Assembly (NCBI GenBank): GCA_021432635.1
Contig: MU270018.1
Coordinates: forward strand, 937,579-1,001,578
Direction: 5' to 3'
DNA from: Thozetella sp. PMI_491
Taxonomy: Eukaryota > Ascomycota > Sordariomycetes > Chaetosphaeriales > Chaetosphaeriaceae
Length of the DNA: 64,000 bases
Both the position numbers and the translations under genes were made by a program. Within the stretch, counting starts at the first letter, position 1. Every line of letters begins with the position of its first letter. The notes beneath the pieces are model-generated. The model had not been told where the DNA came from and searched no databases. It saw only the letters and a list, made by a program, of their open reading frames with translations. Positions 45,272 through 59,276 of this stretch are shown here, in pieces.

Positions 45272-48200
45272 TCAGACCTCCGTCTCAACGTCCGGCTTAC
45301 GGCCACTCAAACTACCGACCTTTTTGATCCGACGGGCGGCAAAGACGGCCTCGTTCTTTGCGAACTGGAGATTTCGCATGGGCTGCCTATGGGTCGGAAG
45401 TTAGCGTACGAGGGTTCCCCGAGAGTCGAGTCCGAGGGCAAACTTACCACTGCATCAAGCCCCTCTGCTGCCGGTGTAGATCTCGGCTGCGGCTCCTGTA
45501 ATCCTTGTACACCTTAATGGGGTTCTTCGTGCTGCCACTGGCAGTGCTCTTAGCGCTCTTAGCACCACCAGATCCCTGAGTATCAACCGAAGGACGACCA
45601 TCTGGGCTCCCTTCCAGATATCCGCTATCGCCGTCCTCGTACTTCTGGATGCCAAGATCAACCGCCTCATCATCCACGTCCTCGTCCGACTCGTCCTCAT
45701 ACTCGGTGCTCTTGTTGGTCGACTCGCTTCCTGTGCGGCGATGGCTGGCCAGTAGCTTCTCGGGCTCCTCCCCGAACGCACCGCTCCAGTCGGTCCCGTC
45801 CTTGGCGAGCCACTTCTTCTTGTCCGCCTCGGGTGCCTGCGCGAGCACGTCGCGGCCGTGGGTGAGGCTCTCCTCGTGGAGCTTCGCTACGAGGGGTGGG
45901 ACTTCGGCGAAGGCGACCGTCTCGGTACGCACGCCTTCGGCAAAGCAGGCCTCCCAGCTCTCAATCGTTTCGCGGCTGTCGTTGTCGCTGACAAACTTGA
46001 GGTGGTCGCGGTCTGTGCCGGGCTTGAAGCGGCCGCGGAAGCGCAGCCGGCCAATCTCCTCGATTCGAAGGTCGGGCACCGTCTTGTAGTTGGCTTCAGT
46101 GATGTAGTTCTGGCTCAGGCGTATGCTGTTGTTGCAGCGCCAAATAGGAATATCAAAGTCCTTCTCCTCTAGGTCGACCAGGTCCTGGAGCCATATAGCA
46201 GCGAATGTGTCGCAGTGGCGTTTGCCCGAGACATGGAATTCGAAGAAAACAGGGCTGCGGTAGCGATATCGAACAGGGAGGCGAACTTTCTTGCCGTCCT
46301 CGCCGTCGCTAATACTCCACGAGAGAGCCGTACCGTCCTCAGATTTGGTGCAGGCGTCCGACTTGATAGTGGCTGTGCTACCTCCAGTGCGAAGCCGGAG
46401 CCGGATCTTGGGACTGGGGGCATAATTGGCCGTGGTGATGGTGTCTCCGAGAAATTCAAAGGTGCCAATCTCACCAAACCCGAGTTGCGGTGGCGGTAGC
46501 TTCAGTTCGACGGACCGGAAGAGCAACGAGATGCGGATGCGACCGAAGCCGATGCCACCATCTAGGGGGTACCACCTAGTGACCTGACTGCGGGTGGACA
46601 GAACATCCGAGATCTTGAGCGGAACCTATGTTTACTTGATGTTAGCATATTCGAGATAGAGCGGTTCCGAAAGCCCTCGACGCATCTACGGGCAGTGGTT
46701 GACAATAAACGGGGCTATGGGGTACTCACCACACCGATGATGGGATCGTGCTGTCTATTCCGTGAGTCTCGAACGGTCACCGTGACAATGCCCGAGCGCC
46801 AGTCGCGGATGAACCGCTCGGTACCGGCCTCAAAGATGGGCTTCGACGACACAACCTTAGTACGGGTCTTGTAGACAAGATCGTCGTTGATGAGGATAGT
46901 GCAGTAGGAGCTCGGGAGCTTCTTGCTCTGCTCCTCCTTGATCTCGCCAGCCTCGGGCCGTGCCGGCTCGTATTCCTTGCCCTTACGCTTACCGTCAGAG
47001 CCCTTCACGTTCTCGAGCTCGAGGCTGACGATCTGGTGCACGACAATGCTGAGGACACCACTGGGCCAGAGCGGATCGGGCGGGGTATGGACCACGGCGT
47101 CCTCCTCCTCTGTGCTTATGACACCCTGCTCCTCCTGGAGCTCGGGCTTGTCGCGCAGCTCCTTGGGAAGCTTGGGATCCTTGCCGTCAGTTCGCAGCGC
47201 CTTTCGGAATTGGGTCTTGCCGAAGAAGCCGACTTCCCAGTGCAGCTCCCCAGGCATGCTGCTCTCTGCCTTGACTCCAGCCAGTTTTGACACCTGGGGG
47301 AACATCTTTCCAGGGTGCTGGATCAGCTTCTGGATGCTCAACTGCACCTTTCCCACAACGTCATCGGCGGACGAGCGATCGCTGTCCCAGAGCTCGAGCG
47401 AGAGCTGTTCGTCGGCCTTTATAATATCAGGGGTGACGAGGAGAGCGGTCGCCTCGGAGAAGATAGGATTCAGATCGTCCTGAATGACGCGGGTGCAGTA
47501 CTGGGGCTTGCCAAACTTTGAGAATGAGACGCAGATGTACGGGTCCGAGCCGCCGCCCTCGCTGCCTCGGCGGTCTTGCTTGCTGAGACCCACAGCCTTG
47601 TGAATGCGAATAAAGAGAATGCCCAGAGCATCGACATCCTTTTTGATGGCATCACCCTGGAGCATCTTGCCGACGTCGAGGGTCAGCGACTTGGGGGCAA
47701 CATACATGTTGGCGGCGGCAGCGATGGCCCAGTTGACAAAATTGGAGATGATGGGGAGGTTCAGGATGTTGGCGCCTTTCTCGACCAATGGGATGCAGCT
47801 AGCTTCCACTTTGGGAAGTCCCATGAGCGTGATTGCAACGGTCTTCACAAACGGAGGGTCTGGAGAGAGGGCAACGCGAAGGCGGACCGTGGCAAGTAGC
47901 CCGTCCAGTTGGGTCCAGATGGGGAACGGAACGCCAAACAGACCCTTGATGCCAAGGTAGAAGATCAGTTGCATGCCCATGTTTCGCGCCTTAGAGGAGA
48001 CATCGTTCGTGGTGGGCAGAGCGTGGTACGCAACCGTCGCCTCGAGGTTGTAGAAGTCTGCGCTTTCATCGGCCGCCAGCTCCTGAGGGTCCTTAGTCTT
48101 CTCATCTTGCTTCCGAATCTCGTCCTTGAGGTCCTGAACGTGACTGTCCGGTAGAGCACGGAGACTGAGAATACGAATGGGGTTCGAGCCCTGGGTGATA

Positions 48201-49195
48201 TCGTTCACCTTGACGTTCTCAACCACACCGGGTACGGAAGCTTGCATAACGTCCTAGAGAGCGGCTATCAGATTCGGAAAAGCGCAGTGTCAAGTAGCAC
48301 ACCCTGCCACTCACCTCGAGGGTATCCGCTACGGCGGAGAACATGTCTGGGTTGATCAGGCCCCATATCAGACCAATGGCGGTGTTCATCCACTCAACCG
48401 ACTCGGGGATGAGGTTCACAACAGCAGTCTCTCCTCGCTTCTGCTCGGCCGACCATTCTGTGTCCCGGCCTTGGCGGATCAGGTCTTTCACCCAGAGGAA
48501 GACGCCCGAGGCAACACAGAAGCCGAGGGGGATCAGACCCCACAGCTTCCCACCGAAGAGGCGGCCAGCGAAGACGATAGCGAAGAAAATGCCGGCACAG
48601 AGTGCATTGGCCCGAGCCTCCAGGACCGCGTACATTGGCTCGTAACTGACGGCGGGTGTTGGGTGGAAGAGCACGTTCGTCTTTTCCCCGTGGATTGGCA
48701 CGTCGCTAGTTGACCCAGGAGCAATGGGATCTGGCGGAGCGGTAACATCTTGGTTGTATCGGTACGTCTCGCCGGATTGGCTTGAGTCCGTCTTGACGGT
48801 CGTCTCCTTGCCGAGGTTGGCATTGGGTACGGTTAACTAATGGGGCACCGCGTTAGTAACAACAATTGGACACGCTATCATTGTGCCAATAAGTAGGGAG
48901 CGCGCCATACCATGGGGTTCTTGGCCGCCTTCATATGGGTCGAGTCGATGTCTGCGATCTCCACGTCCTGGCCAGTTACTGGATCTCGAACTTCGCGGGT
49001 ATTCTTGCCTTGGCGTCTGCTCTGGACATGGTCTTTCGCCTCACCACCCGTTTTGTTGGCCATCTGGAGGTCAATATTGGCATCCCGTTCCTTCTTCTCG
49101 GCGTCCAGGCCCTCCATAAATTGCTTGATGTTGGGGATCCGGTTCTTGCCTGAGTAGTGCTGCCCCGAAGGGTACACCTTCTCCTGGGTGTCCAT
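45272..49195 (-). CDS. Mug190-like SMP/C2-domain membrane-contact protein
   Basis: Five exons, 49195-48911, 48836-48315, 48253-46730, 46625-45448 and 45386-45272, give 1207 aa. The first ~165 residues are hydrophilic. A hydrophobic hairpin follows at about 173-210 (LCAGIFFAIVFAGRLFGGKLWGLIPLGF). Next is an SMP-type lipid-transfer region (about 225-440: VVNLIPESVEWMNTAIGLIWGLINPDMFS, VKVNDITQGSNPIRILSLR, NMGMQLIFYLGIKGLFGVPFPIW), then C2 domains (GILFIRIHKAVGLSKQD with SDPYICVSF; WPSGVLSIVVHQIVSLE with SSYCTILINDDLVYKTR). The C-terminal third is Ser/Asp-rich. This order is that of fission yeast Mug190 and resembles tricalbins/extended synaptotagmins, which tether ER to plasma membrane and move lipids. 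All four introns are 61-104 bp and keep frame. Confidence 0.88.
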
Positions 49196-50849
49196 CTTGG
49201 GCAGAGCCTCACCGTCCGCAGGCTTTGGTGTCTAGGTAATGCCTACAGCAATAGAAAAGGAGCTTTGAAGGGGTTTGGGCGCGATATGCTGGGTAGCTAT
49301 GGCTACAGCAGACCTCAACACGAGAGTTGAGTCTCACAAACCAGGTCAACCTTCGAGACACCGGGGGAGGGAGGAAAAGAATTTGGGATTGGAGAGAGCT
49401 GACGGTGAGAAGAGCTGGGAAATAAATGGAGCGATCAGGTTCGAAACCCCAGAACAAGAACCAGAGAGCTGGTTCTCTGCTCCTCTGTCTACTTGCACCC
49501 ACACGATGACGATCTCGGTAACACAGATGAAAGAAGAGGGGGTGGGTCTATCACCACAACACCTGTTCATCAGGCCAAGCCAAGCCGCCCAGAGTCGAAA
49601 GGGGCGGTGGCAGCCAGCGGCCGGCATTGGATGGCCTAATGTCGCATAGTACAAATCTATACCCCGGTGTGCGCCAGCAGGCTTTGTGGTCGCCGGTATC
49701 TTGCAGCAATCTTCACGGGCCTCTCCTTTTGCTTGGCCTGTGGCGGGGAGCTACTAGGGTGTATGACGTCGGCGGTGCTCCCCGCCGGCTCTTGTAACAC
49801 ACCCCCTGCCCCACCCCTGCCCCACCGACTGCAGTGACGTGAGGACGAGCAGACCGGCTTCCATCGATCAAGTCCGCCAGTGCCCGATTGACACAGCTAG
49901 TCAAGTCACTTGGGCCGTCGCAGCCTACAGCCTTAGACCTTGGCCTATCTCTGCGATCGCGTTCCCAGAGCTCTCCCTTTTGAAGCTTCCAGACCCAGGC
50001 CAAGGGCGCCTTGCATCATTGACCGCGGATCCTTCCAAGCGCCGAGGACTTCGGATCTCTCTGCCGCTTCCGAAGCCTGCCAGGCGAAAGCAGGCTTAAG
50101 CAGGCTTGCCAGATCCATGGAATACAACCTTGAGACCCTTGATCTACACTCCAGAAAGTATCCTTGCCGGTGGGGTTGCACACAGACGGATCGGGAGCAG
50201 CAAGGTGTGTAGGAGGGGAATATACAGTACGTATACTCCGTATGCGCGCCCGGATTCCCAGACATTGCGCAATACCACCAATACTACTAGGCCTAGGGGA
50301 AATGGATGTGCACCTCTCTACCTTTAGTGGCCCAATGATGTTATATCTGGACCGAGTGAGAGGCTCTCTCAGCCTTGGCCTAGTTTCCTAGGCCTTCGTT
50401 TTCACCTACGCGGCTGCCAAAGGTGTGTTACTATACCTTGAGACCTTGAGCAAGTTCTGCTCTCTACCAGATCCATGGGTTCGGCTATAGGCCCGTGCGA
50501 TATAGCATCTCTAAGACATCGAGGCCAGCACCCTTCTCTCGGTAGAACAGCGCGTCGATCACTCGCTGACCACACACGCTCATGTCCTCACCTTTGTCTC
50601 GAGGTCACTTACCTAAGAGACGCTAGAAGCTCGTTTCCGTGTCAGCACAAAGCAAGCCAATCAAGTCGAGTGTGGGAGGCACAGGTGAAGGGTAGAATGC
50701 ACCTTTTTCTCATTCCAAGATATCTCTCTATTGCGTTGTAGCCGTCGCATGCACCGTTAAAATCCTAATAGAGGGTGGGAGGGGGGGGACGCTTGGTAAG
50801 GGGAGGGGGCCGATGCGGGTGTGAATCCGATGCCCGTAAGATGTGTTGA
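49196..50849. other. intergenic, Mug190-like promoter side
   Basis: About 1.65 kb without a credible gene. It holds the Mug190-like leader/promoter and the 3' flank of SNU66, several CCTAGGC-type words near 50289-50392, and a G-run at 50780-50789. Confidence 0.4.
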
Positions 50850-52850
50850 TCAAGCGAGACGGATGCCAGCTTCTCTTCGCTTCCGTCCTTGAAGCGTGGC
50901 AGCTGAGCTCATGCCGACATTCTGGCTTGCATCGAGCACCGACTGCGCATTCCTGCGCTTCTCGTCCTCGATCTTCTTGAGCAGCTTCTCCGTCTTGCCC
51001 TTGCCGCTCTTCTTGCCGTGGAACCCGTGTGAGAGCTCCTTGAAGGCTTCCTTTTGGTCCAGCTGCCGGCCATGCTCGTCGATGTACTTGAGGTCCACGT
51101 TCGGCTTGTAGCCTTGCCGGTATAGTTGGTCCAGGATTCTGGCCTGGTGCAGATCGCGCTGCGCGTTCTGGTTGCGCTGCCAGTCCTCCCGCTCCTTGGT
51201 AGACATGCGGTCGAGGCGCCCGCTGGCCCTGTCCCTCTCGCGCTGTGCACGCGTGTCCTCGTCGTACTCCGCCATGCGACGGCGGAGCTCCACGAGGAAC
51301 TGTTGCTTTTGGCGATAGCTGTTGTGGCTCGCGCCCTCCTGCTGGGACACTAAGCCGCGCTCCTTTAGAAGTTGCAGCGCCTCAGCCATTCCTCCACCTA
51401 CGATCTTCTCCTCCTCCCCCAAGCCTGCCACTTCCTCCTCCGTCTCGACAGGCTCGTCCTTCACCTCCGCGACATCCTGCATATCCTCGTCCTCGGAAGA
51501 CTCTTCCTGCATCGCCGTGACTGTCTTCTCCGGCTTCGCCTTCAGGCGCCGCTTTGCCTCTTCGTCCTCTGTTGGTTTGTGTATGGCATCGACGAAGCGG
51601 GAGATCTCGTCAAAGACGAGTCCTTTATCAGCGTCACCTACGCCGTCCTCAGGCTCAGGAGATTGTGATGCCTGCTCTCGGAGTTGCTTTGCGATATCTT
51701 CTGGCCGAACCCTCTTGCGTTTCTTCAGAGCATCTCTTCGTTGCTGAGCCAACGTCGCTTGCAGGTCGTCATCGTCTACGAAGTCGTCATCAACGATCTT
51801 CTTCTTCTTGGTATACACCACAGGCTCCAAGTCCACGTCCATTGAGTTGTCAGCCACGGCACCAGCGGGATAGAGACCGTCTTCATCGTCGGCAGCACGC
51901 TTCCTCGTGGCTTTGGACTTCTTCTTTTTGGACTTGATTTTGATCTCTGAGGCGTCGATGTAGTCAGAGGTCGGGGCAGGGGCATCGTCTGCACGGGTCA
52001 GGGTTAGCATAATATAGAGAGGGGAGACAGGGGTGGCATGCTGCGTACGGAGGTCGCCGAGGTCGACGGTTTGGAATTTCCTCGCCTGCACCGGTGCGCT
52101 GAGAATGTCCGCTAAATCGTCCTTGGTCGACGCGGTCGTACCGAGTTTGAATGTCTTCCTCTTCTTGCCCGAGATTTCCTCGTCATACTGCGCCAGGATG
52201 CTGTACTCGCCCGTTTCGTCGACATCGTTGGGATTATAACCTGGCTTCTTCTTCTTGAGGTCGAGCCTGTCCGTGAGCTTCTCGCTCTCCCGCAAAGCAA
52301 ACGCCTCGAGCTCGTCGCCTTCTTCATCGTCATCCAGAACACCTGTGTCCTTTAGGGTGAGAATGTGGTCCTCTCCGTCGAGGAAGCTCGCCTGGTCGTG
52401 CCCAATTGTGACCCCGGTCAGCTCGTTGCCCGAGTAGTCGGCACTGGCAGCTGCCGCAGCCTCGGCGGCCTCTTGCTGTTTTCTCTTCTTTTGTATATCT
52501 TTCTGGCGCTTGTTGGTGTTCTTTATCCAAGATTTGGCACTCTGGTCTTCGCCATCGCTGATGTCTCCAAGTGCCTTGCCCTCCAGGACGACGTTGCGCT
52601 GGGCCATCTCTCGGGCCTTCTTGATGGCAGCAGCTTTCTCCTCCCGTCTTTTCTTGGCGGCTCGCTCCTCTTCCATCTTTTTCCAATTTTCTTGGGCCAC
52701 TGCGTCTCGGTTCTCGGGTGTATCTTCGTCCTCTTCGTTGTCTGATGCGCGTGTCGCCTCCGCGGCGTCGTCCTCTCCAGGCACGGGCAAGGGGCGCATC
52801 CCCATCTTCACCCGCGCCTTGTTCATCTCTATGATCGTCTGGGCGTCCAT
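50850..52850 (-). CDS. SNU66: U4/U6.U5 tri-snRNP protein Snu66 / SART1
   Basis: Spliceosomal tri-snRNP component needed for spliceosome activation. Exons 52850-52049 and 51988-50850 give 646 aa. The 60-bp intron (GTACGC, GCTAAC branch, GTGCAG) is a multiple of three and open, so an uncorrected frame gains 20 residues. Features are a charged Lys/Glu-rich N-terminus (50-135), GVTIGHDQASFLDGEDHILTLKDTGVLDDDE (SART1 hallmark), YSILAQYDEEI, then basic and acidic blocks, GGGMAEALQLLKERGLVS, and the C-terminal DLKYIDEHGRQLDQKEAFKELSHGFHGKKSGKGKTEKLLKKIEDE, the most conserved part of the family. The tail ends LQGRKRREAGIRLA. The start MDAQTIIEMNKARVKMGMRPLPVPG is typical of fungal members. Confidence 0.93.
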   Translation of the reverse strand: MDAQTIIEMNKARVKMGMRPLPVPGEDDAAEATRASDNEEDEDTPENRDAVAQENWKKMEEERAAKKRREEKAAAIKKAREMAQRNVVLEGKALGDISDGEDQSAKSWIKNTNKRQKDIQKKRKQQEAAEAAAAASADYSGNELTGVTIGHDQASFLDGEDHILTLKDTGVLDDDEEGDELEAFALRESEKLTDRLDLKKKKPGYNPNDVDETGEYSILAQYDEEISGKKRKTFKLGTTASTKDDLADILSAPVQARKFQTVDLGDLRTQHATPVSPLYIMLTLTRADDAPAPTSDYIDASEIKIKSKKKKSKATRKRAADDEDGLYPAGAVADNSMDVDLEPVVYTKKKKIVDDDFVDDDDLQATLAQQRRDALKKRKRVRPEDIAKQLREQASQSPEPEDGVGDADKGLVFDEISRFVDAIHKPTEDEEAKRRLKAKPEKTVTAMQEESSEDEDMQDVAEVKDEPVETEEEVAGLGEEEKIVGGGMAEALQLLKERGLVSQQEGASHNSYRQKQQFLVELRRRMAEYDEDTRAQRERDRASGRLDRMSTKEREDWQRNQNAQRDLHQARILDQLYRQGYKPNVDLKYIDEHGRQLDQKEAFKELSHGFHGKKSGKGKTEKLLKKIEDEKRRNAQSVLDASQNVGMSSAATLQGRKRREAGIRLA

Positions 52851-54718
52851 CTTGAGGGTATCGAGTGTCGGGCACGACAGCGATGGGTTGGGACGGGTAC
52901 ACGTTGCAACTACGAACCCACACGGGTGGCGATGGAGCGGAGTTTGCTTGCGAAGGTTTAACCAAAAGGCTGGCGCGGACCAGGCGCATACCTGGTTAAG
53001 CTGATTAGATAAGCATATCTCCGGTGTTGCTCTCAGGCTGGCCCCACAAAAAAGTTTGAATATCTGCTTAAATTTTCTGCGGCCTCTCTTCCTCTCTTCT
53101 TCTTCTTCTTCTCACACCACGGGCCTGTGCCCAGCAGTCCTCCGGTCACCCAGTGGCTCGGGGTTGATAGCTGAGGCAGTTCGTCAACTACGGATAGTGT
53201 TTTTCTGTGCATAATGCTATTCCAGACGACAGGTCCCAGAGCAACAGGAATCCTGGAAAGTCTCGTTCAGCTGTAAGGCTTGAGCGTTGCGGACTGGGGG
53301 ACCTGGGGGGCCATATTCCATCCCTTTCACCAAGATCATTGATCGATGCGGTTGAGGAAAACCATGGCAATACCCTACATCCCGTCATACATAGACCGCC
53401 CCGGCGCGCAGCGCGGCCGATCGCATATCCACGCCGTCAGTCCCGCTTCCAACTCGGGCAGGCCAAAGGGAGAGAGCAGCGGCGGGTGGAGTGAATGCAT
53501 CACGACATGCCGAGAAGCTGTCGGCCGTATGAAGTACGCTCAGCCTCCCTGTTGAAGTAGGCCCGATATCTGGACAGCTCGAGTGCCCCGAACCGGGTCT
53601 CTACTCGTCTGCGAAGGTGGCACCGTCCCTGCTTTTTTATTTCGCTCTGGCTTGATGGGCCGCGCCGGCGCTTCTGTTTGGTCTCCGGCCTAGATTCTCC
53701 CTCCAATCCCGCTCGCTGGAGAGAGGGCCAGGACGGTGTCACCAACGCGCTGAAAATTATCCCACCGCTTCGACCCACTGTAGTGCCGGGCTTGACTTCG
53801 TTCCTGGCTTAGTGCAACGGCACTCGACGAGTAGGTGCGGGGAAGGGCTGCGGAGCGGTAGGCCTCGTGTGTGCCTGGACGGACCGAATCTCGAAAGAGT
53901 ACTTTCGAACCCTCGCCCTGGCAGTGAGACGCTAGAGCATGTGACAAGTGACGCGATGAGCACTTCTGCCGCGGCAGCCCTCATTCGTAATGGTGGTGTG
54001 AAGTCTGTCTGTTTGAGGCGATTCTAACCGTTCAAAGCGGTGGCCGAGAGAGTGAAAACACTGTACAAGTACCTAGTAGCTACCCCACGTGTACGCTGGA
54101 GGTGATCCATAGTATGCCTTCTCCAACTCCTCTCATGACCTCACTTGGGCTTCCCGCTGAGTTCTGGGACGTACCTTGTCTAGTCCGAAGCACTGCCGGA
54201 GCACTACTCGAGATCGGTTGGTGCCGAGCCAAAGCGAGGTTTGGTTGGACGACCTTTCGACGAGCGGCGAGCTTGCATAGAAGCGAAGCATCGGAGAACG
54301 GCATCACGTCGGTCCTTTCGCCATACCAAACCTGCGCTCTCCTCAGTCCGTGACCCAACTTATACCTGACCGGTTCTAGCTCATTGGGTGTTCCACGGGC
54401 CCAGGCACGACTCTCGCGTATCTCTAACCCCCCGGGGAGCCCCAGGCACATGCAAAGCAGGGTTGGATGGCGTGGTACGCTCCGGTAGAAGCCCCGAGCC
54501 GCATGTCCTTGTCGGCCCTTTCTCCAGACACCCACCCCCTCCACCTTGGAAGTTACCCCATGGGGAATCCACCCCGGCGTCTAAACCACAAACTCGTTCG
54601 TTAAGCGCCGGAAATAGAGCCTCCCGCGGAAACGAGTATAAATATCATGATGGAGCTCCTCGGCGGTATGGGTCTGGACGTCTCGCCAGTCAACACCACC
54701 GACCTCGTCCAGCCCATC
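52851..54718. other. intergenic, SNU66 and glucoamylase promoters
   Basis: These two genes diverge across about 1.9 kb. CTT-repeat simple sequence occurs at 53096-53112. Short frames (for example 54080-54544 minus) show no domain. TATAAATA at 54638-54645 is a good TATA box for the glucoamylase gene. GC-rich CCCCGGGG (54430-54437) and similar words could be CreA-type carbon catabolite sites, which I cannot confirm. Confidence 0.5.
54638..54645 (+). promoter_or_regulatory. TATA box of glucoamylase gene
   Basis: TATAAATA lies 74 bp before the chosen ATG (54719). An in-frame ATG at 54647 abuts this box and would fall upstream of the expected transcription start, which argues for the downstream ATG. 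Confidence 0.6.
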
Positions 54719-56933
<2,215 letters not shown>

Positions 56934-57778
56934 TTGCGACACCAGCAGTTTGAGGCTGCGGTGACTTTGTCTGGGTAGGTAGGGGGGGTCTACAATCTGA
57001 AGAGTCACTTGAGCAGGAGTCCATCTCGAGCGTAAGCAAGGGAAGAGGTCGGCAAGGGCCTACGGCTACACTTCAGGGCGTTTAAAGCCTGCCTGTTAAG
57101 GATAACGGGTTAGCTTGCATATGGACCTGGAAGGGCCGATGGGCCTTGGGCAGTCATTGTAATCGAATTAGTCGAGACCTAGGCCAAGGAGACGCGGATA
57201 GGGAATCGGGACGCCGTTTTTCGGACGGTGCAAGCTTGTGCTTAGACTTCGTCTGAAGATCGCTTGTTGTGTACATAGTTTAGGTACAGTACTTAATGCG
57301 TTAGCAACGCTGCCCTCCCATCAAAATCTACCTCTGGACGTAACCCCCTAATTACGACCTAGTTGATCGAGACATATACCGTAGGCCTACCGTACATACA
57401 TACATACCTTATTGCAGCAGGGGTGGCCTAGTTACCACAGCTGGTTAGAATGCAGGCTCTGATTGGCGAAGCGGGCGGGTCCGGCAGGTCTAGTCCATGA
57501 ACGCGTCTTCCCCAAATGGCGCCCAGACCCGGACTTGGTAATTACTTCTCCAAAAGCCAGGCCGTCGGGGGAAAAAAGTTCCTCAATGCCATCGTTCTGT
57601 CTCTGACGACATCAGTCCAAGTTTGGCTTGCCCGAGAAATTCCGCCATTGCATGCGCATTCGAACTTACCTGCTTCCTCCGACCTCCCGGTTTCTTGTAC
57701 CCCTCCCAGAGGTTCTTTGCCCTCTCGAGACCGAACACCAATTCGCCCTCGCGAAGAGGCTGTCGACGTCACATCACG
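56934..57778. other. intergenic, no gene seen
   Basis: This contains the glucoamylase 3' flank and the leader of the microprotein gene. A short TACA repeat lies at 57394-57406. No credible coding frame is present. Confidence 0.4.
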
Positions 57779-57976
57779 ATGGCGAGGTTTGGCAACAAGA
57801 TTGTCAGTCCTTACGGCCCGCGCCCTAAGCGGTCGTCTCAGCTTGTCATTCTGTGGATGGGGTGCTTCCTATTCATCCTGTTTGTCACCTGGTATATCAC
57901 GACCCGGCATGAGGAGACAGCCAAGGTCTATGCCAAGGAATTCATTCGACCCGGGACCAAGAACAAAGCCGACTGA
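57779..57976 (+). CDS. 65-aa single-pass membrane microprotein
   Basis: A 65-codon frame opens MARFGNKIVSPYGPRPKRSSQ, has one strong membrane segment at about residues 22-43 (LVILWMGCFLFILFVTWYIT), and ends with a charged tail (TRHEETAKVYAKEFIRPGTKNKAD). A basic stretch before the segment and an acidic/basic tail after it suggest N-in/C-out or mitochondrial/ER tail-type insertion. The ATG context (ACGATGG) is good, and the protein-like balance over such a short length argues against chance. An upstream in-frame extension to 57623 looks non-coding. I do not recognise the family; small respiratory-chain, ER or Golgi subunits have this shape. Confidence 0.55.
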   Translation: MARFGNKIVSPYGPRPKRSSQLVILWMGCFLFILFVTWYITTRHEETAKVYAKEFIRPGTKNKAD

Positions 57977-58544
57977 GGAGTCAATGGGACGACTGAGAGA
58001 AGAACAAAAGAGAAAGCGACAGGGCTAATTATACTGCGGTCATGATATTGAGGACGCGCAAACCCAAGGTGACCTTGGGGAGCTGCACGTCGCTGCAATC
58101 CGGATATGCCTACGAGCCATCGACCAACGAACTACATATGATACCATTTCGGGGAGGAAATTAGGCTGGTTGATAATGAATTAATGTTGTCGGCATACGT
58201 GAACGATAAATGGCATAACACACTAGTCGTCTGGACTCCCTGGCCATTGTTCGTTCATTCTCCTTTGTCCCCTGCTGTTGAGATATGGCAGCATCGTGCG
58301 AGGGGTGGAACGGACTGCGAGAGCCTGTAGTCAAAGAAATCTAGTTGACCCTTCTGACCCTAGACAGAAGACATTGTCTCATCGCCTCGAACGAAATTGT
58401 ATTAATAGACAGTTCCAGCGCTCTCCACGGACAATGTTCTTGTTACCGCACTCTCCACAAAGTCTACATATAAGCTTGACAAGAAGTGCACCTCCTGGCA
58501 CACATTCTGCCTGCAACCTATCACACTCAAAACACGAGACCTCG
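57977..58544. other. intergenic, no gene seen
   Basis: The frame of the next gene extends upstream to 58278, but the upstream part lacks protein-like character. This stretch probably holds 3' flank, promoter and leader. Confidence 0.4.
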
Positions 58545-59276
58545 ATGTCTTCTCCAGGAACCCCAAACTCTCCCCGGCTCGTTCTCTCAAGCTTTGAGGA
58601 CATGGCTGAGCATTTCCTGACCCAGCCCGCTCTCCACCCCCTGGACGAGAATCGGAGAGCTCCCGCTTTGAACCATCCTGCTGATGCGAATACTGAGACT
58701 AGGAAGGAGACTGAGGCCGATGAGGAGTCGGCGATGGTCAGCCCCAAGGATGGCCGTCCCGCGGATGCAGAGCCGGACGCTATCAACGAGGACTGGATAC
58801 CGAAGGACCTAGGAGATAATGTCACTCTATCCGGAACCGAGGAGGCTGTCGATAAAACCGAAGTCTTTGACGAGCGCGTGCTCTACCGCGCGCCCGCAGA
58901 CCAGCCTTCCCAGACTGGAGCGCCTACTCAGCGGACGCCTACCACATTGGCAAGGGACAGACGGCCTGTCCTATTCACAGGGGACGGGAGGCCAACCTGC
59001 GCGTACTGCGGCCGCCAGCCGGTCTTGTGCCCCATGGCGTGCCCCGGCCGCATCCGCCGAAATGCCGTCTCGTCGCCCAGGCCCTCTCAGCTCGAGGTGG
59101 CGGTCATGGACGCAACTGTGGTCCTAGATAGCCTGTCGCTGCAGGAGCCGTCGGAGTGGCGAGCTGCTACCCAAGAGCAACAGGAGGCGCTGCGAAAGCT
59201 GCAAGCGCTGCGTTTCTCGAACCCGCACCAGAGCAACACTCTTCCAGGCCAGCAAGCTGAAAGCCGGAAACATTAA
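58545..59276 (+). CDS. hypothetical disordered protein with a Cys cluster
   Basis: Taking ATG 58545 (MSSPGTPNSPRLVLSS) gives 243 aa; an in-frame ATG at 58278 would add 89 unlikely residues. The protein is acidic and Pro/Thr-rich through residue 140. A compact Cys-rich motif follows at about 150-170 (CAYCGRQPVLCPMAC), with four Cys spaced like a small zinc-binding knuckle, then a helix-prone segment (SQLEVAVMDATVVLDSLSLQEPSEWRAATQEQQEALRKLQAL). I do not recognise it. Gene status is supported by composition only; a small metal-binding or protein-interaction role is speculation. Confidence 0.5.
   Translation: MSSPGTPNSPRLVLSSFEDMAEHFLTQPALHPLDENRRAPALNHPADANTETRKETEADEESAMVSPKDGRPADAEPDAINEDWIPKDLGDNVTLSGTEEAVDKTEVFDERVLYRAPADQPSQTGAPTQRTPTTLARDRRPVLFTGDGRPTCAYCGRQPVLCPMACPGRIRRNAVSSPRPSQLEVAVMDATVVLDSLSLQEPSEWRAATQEQQEALRKLQALRFSNPHQSNTLPGQQAESRKH

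Noticed and set aside
54647-54718. Upstream in-frame start of glucoamylase at 54647
   Set aside because: It directly follows the TATA box and would place 24 hydrophilic residues before the signal peptide.
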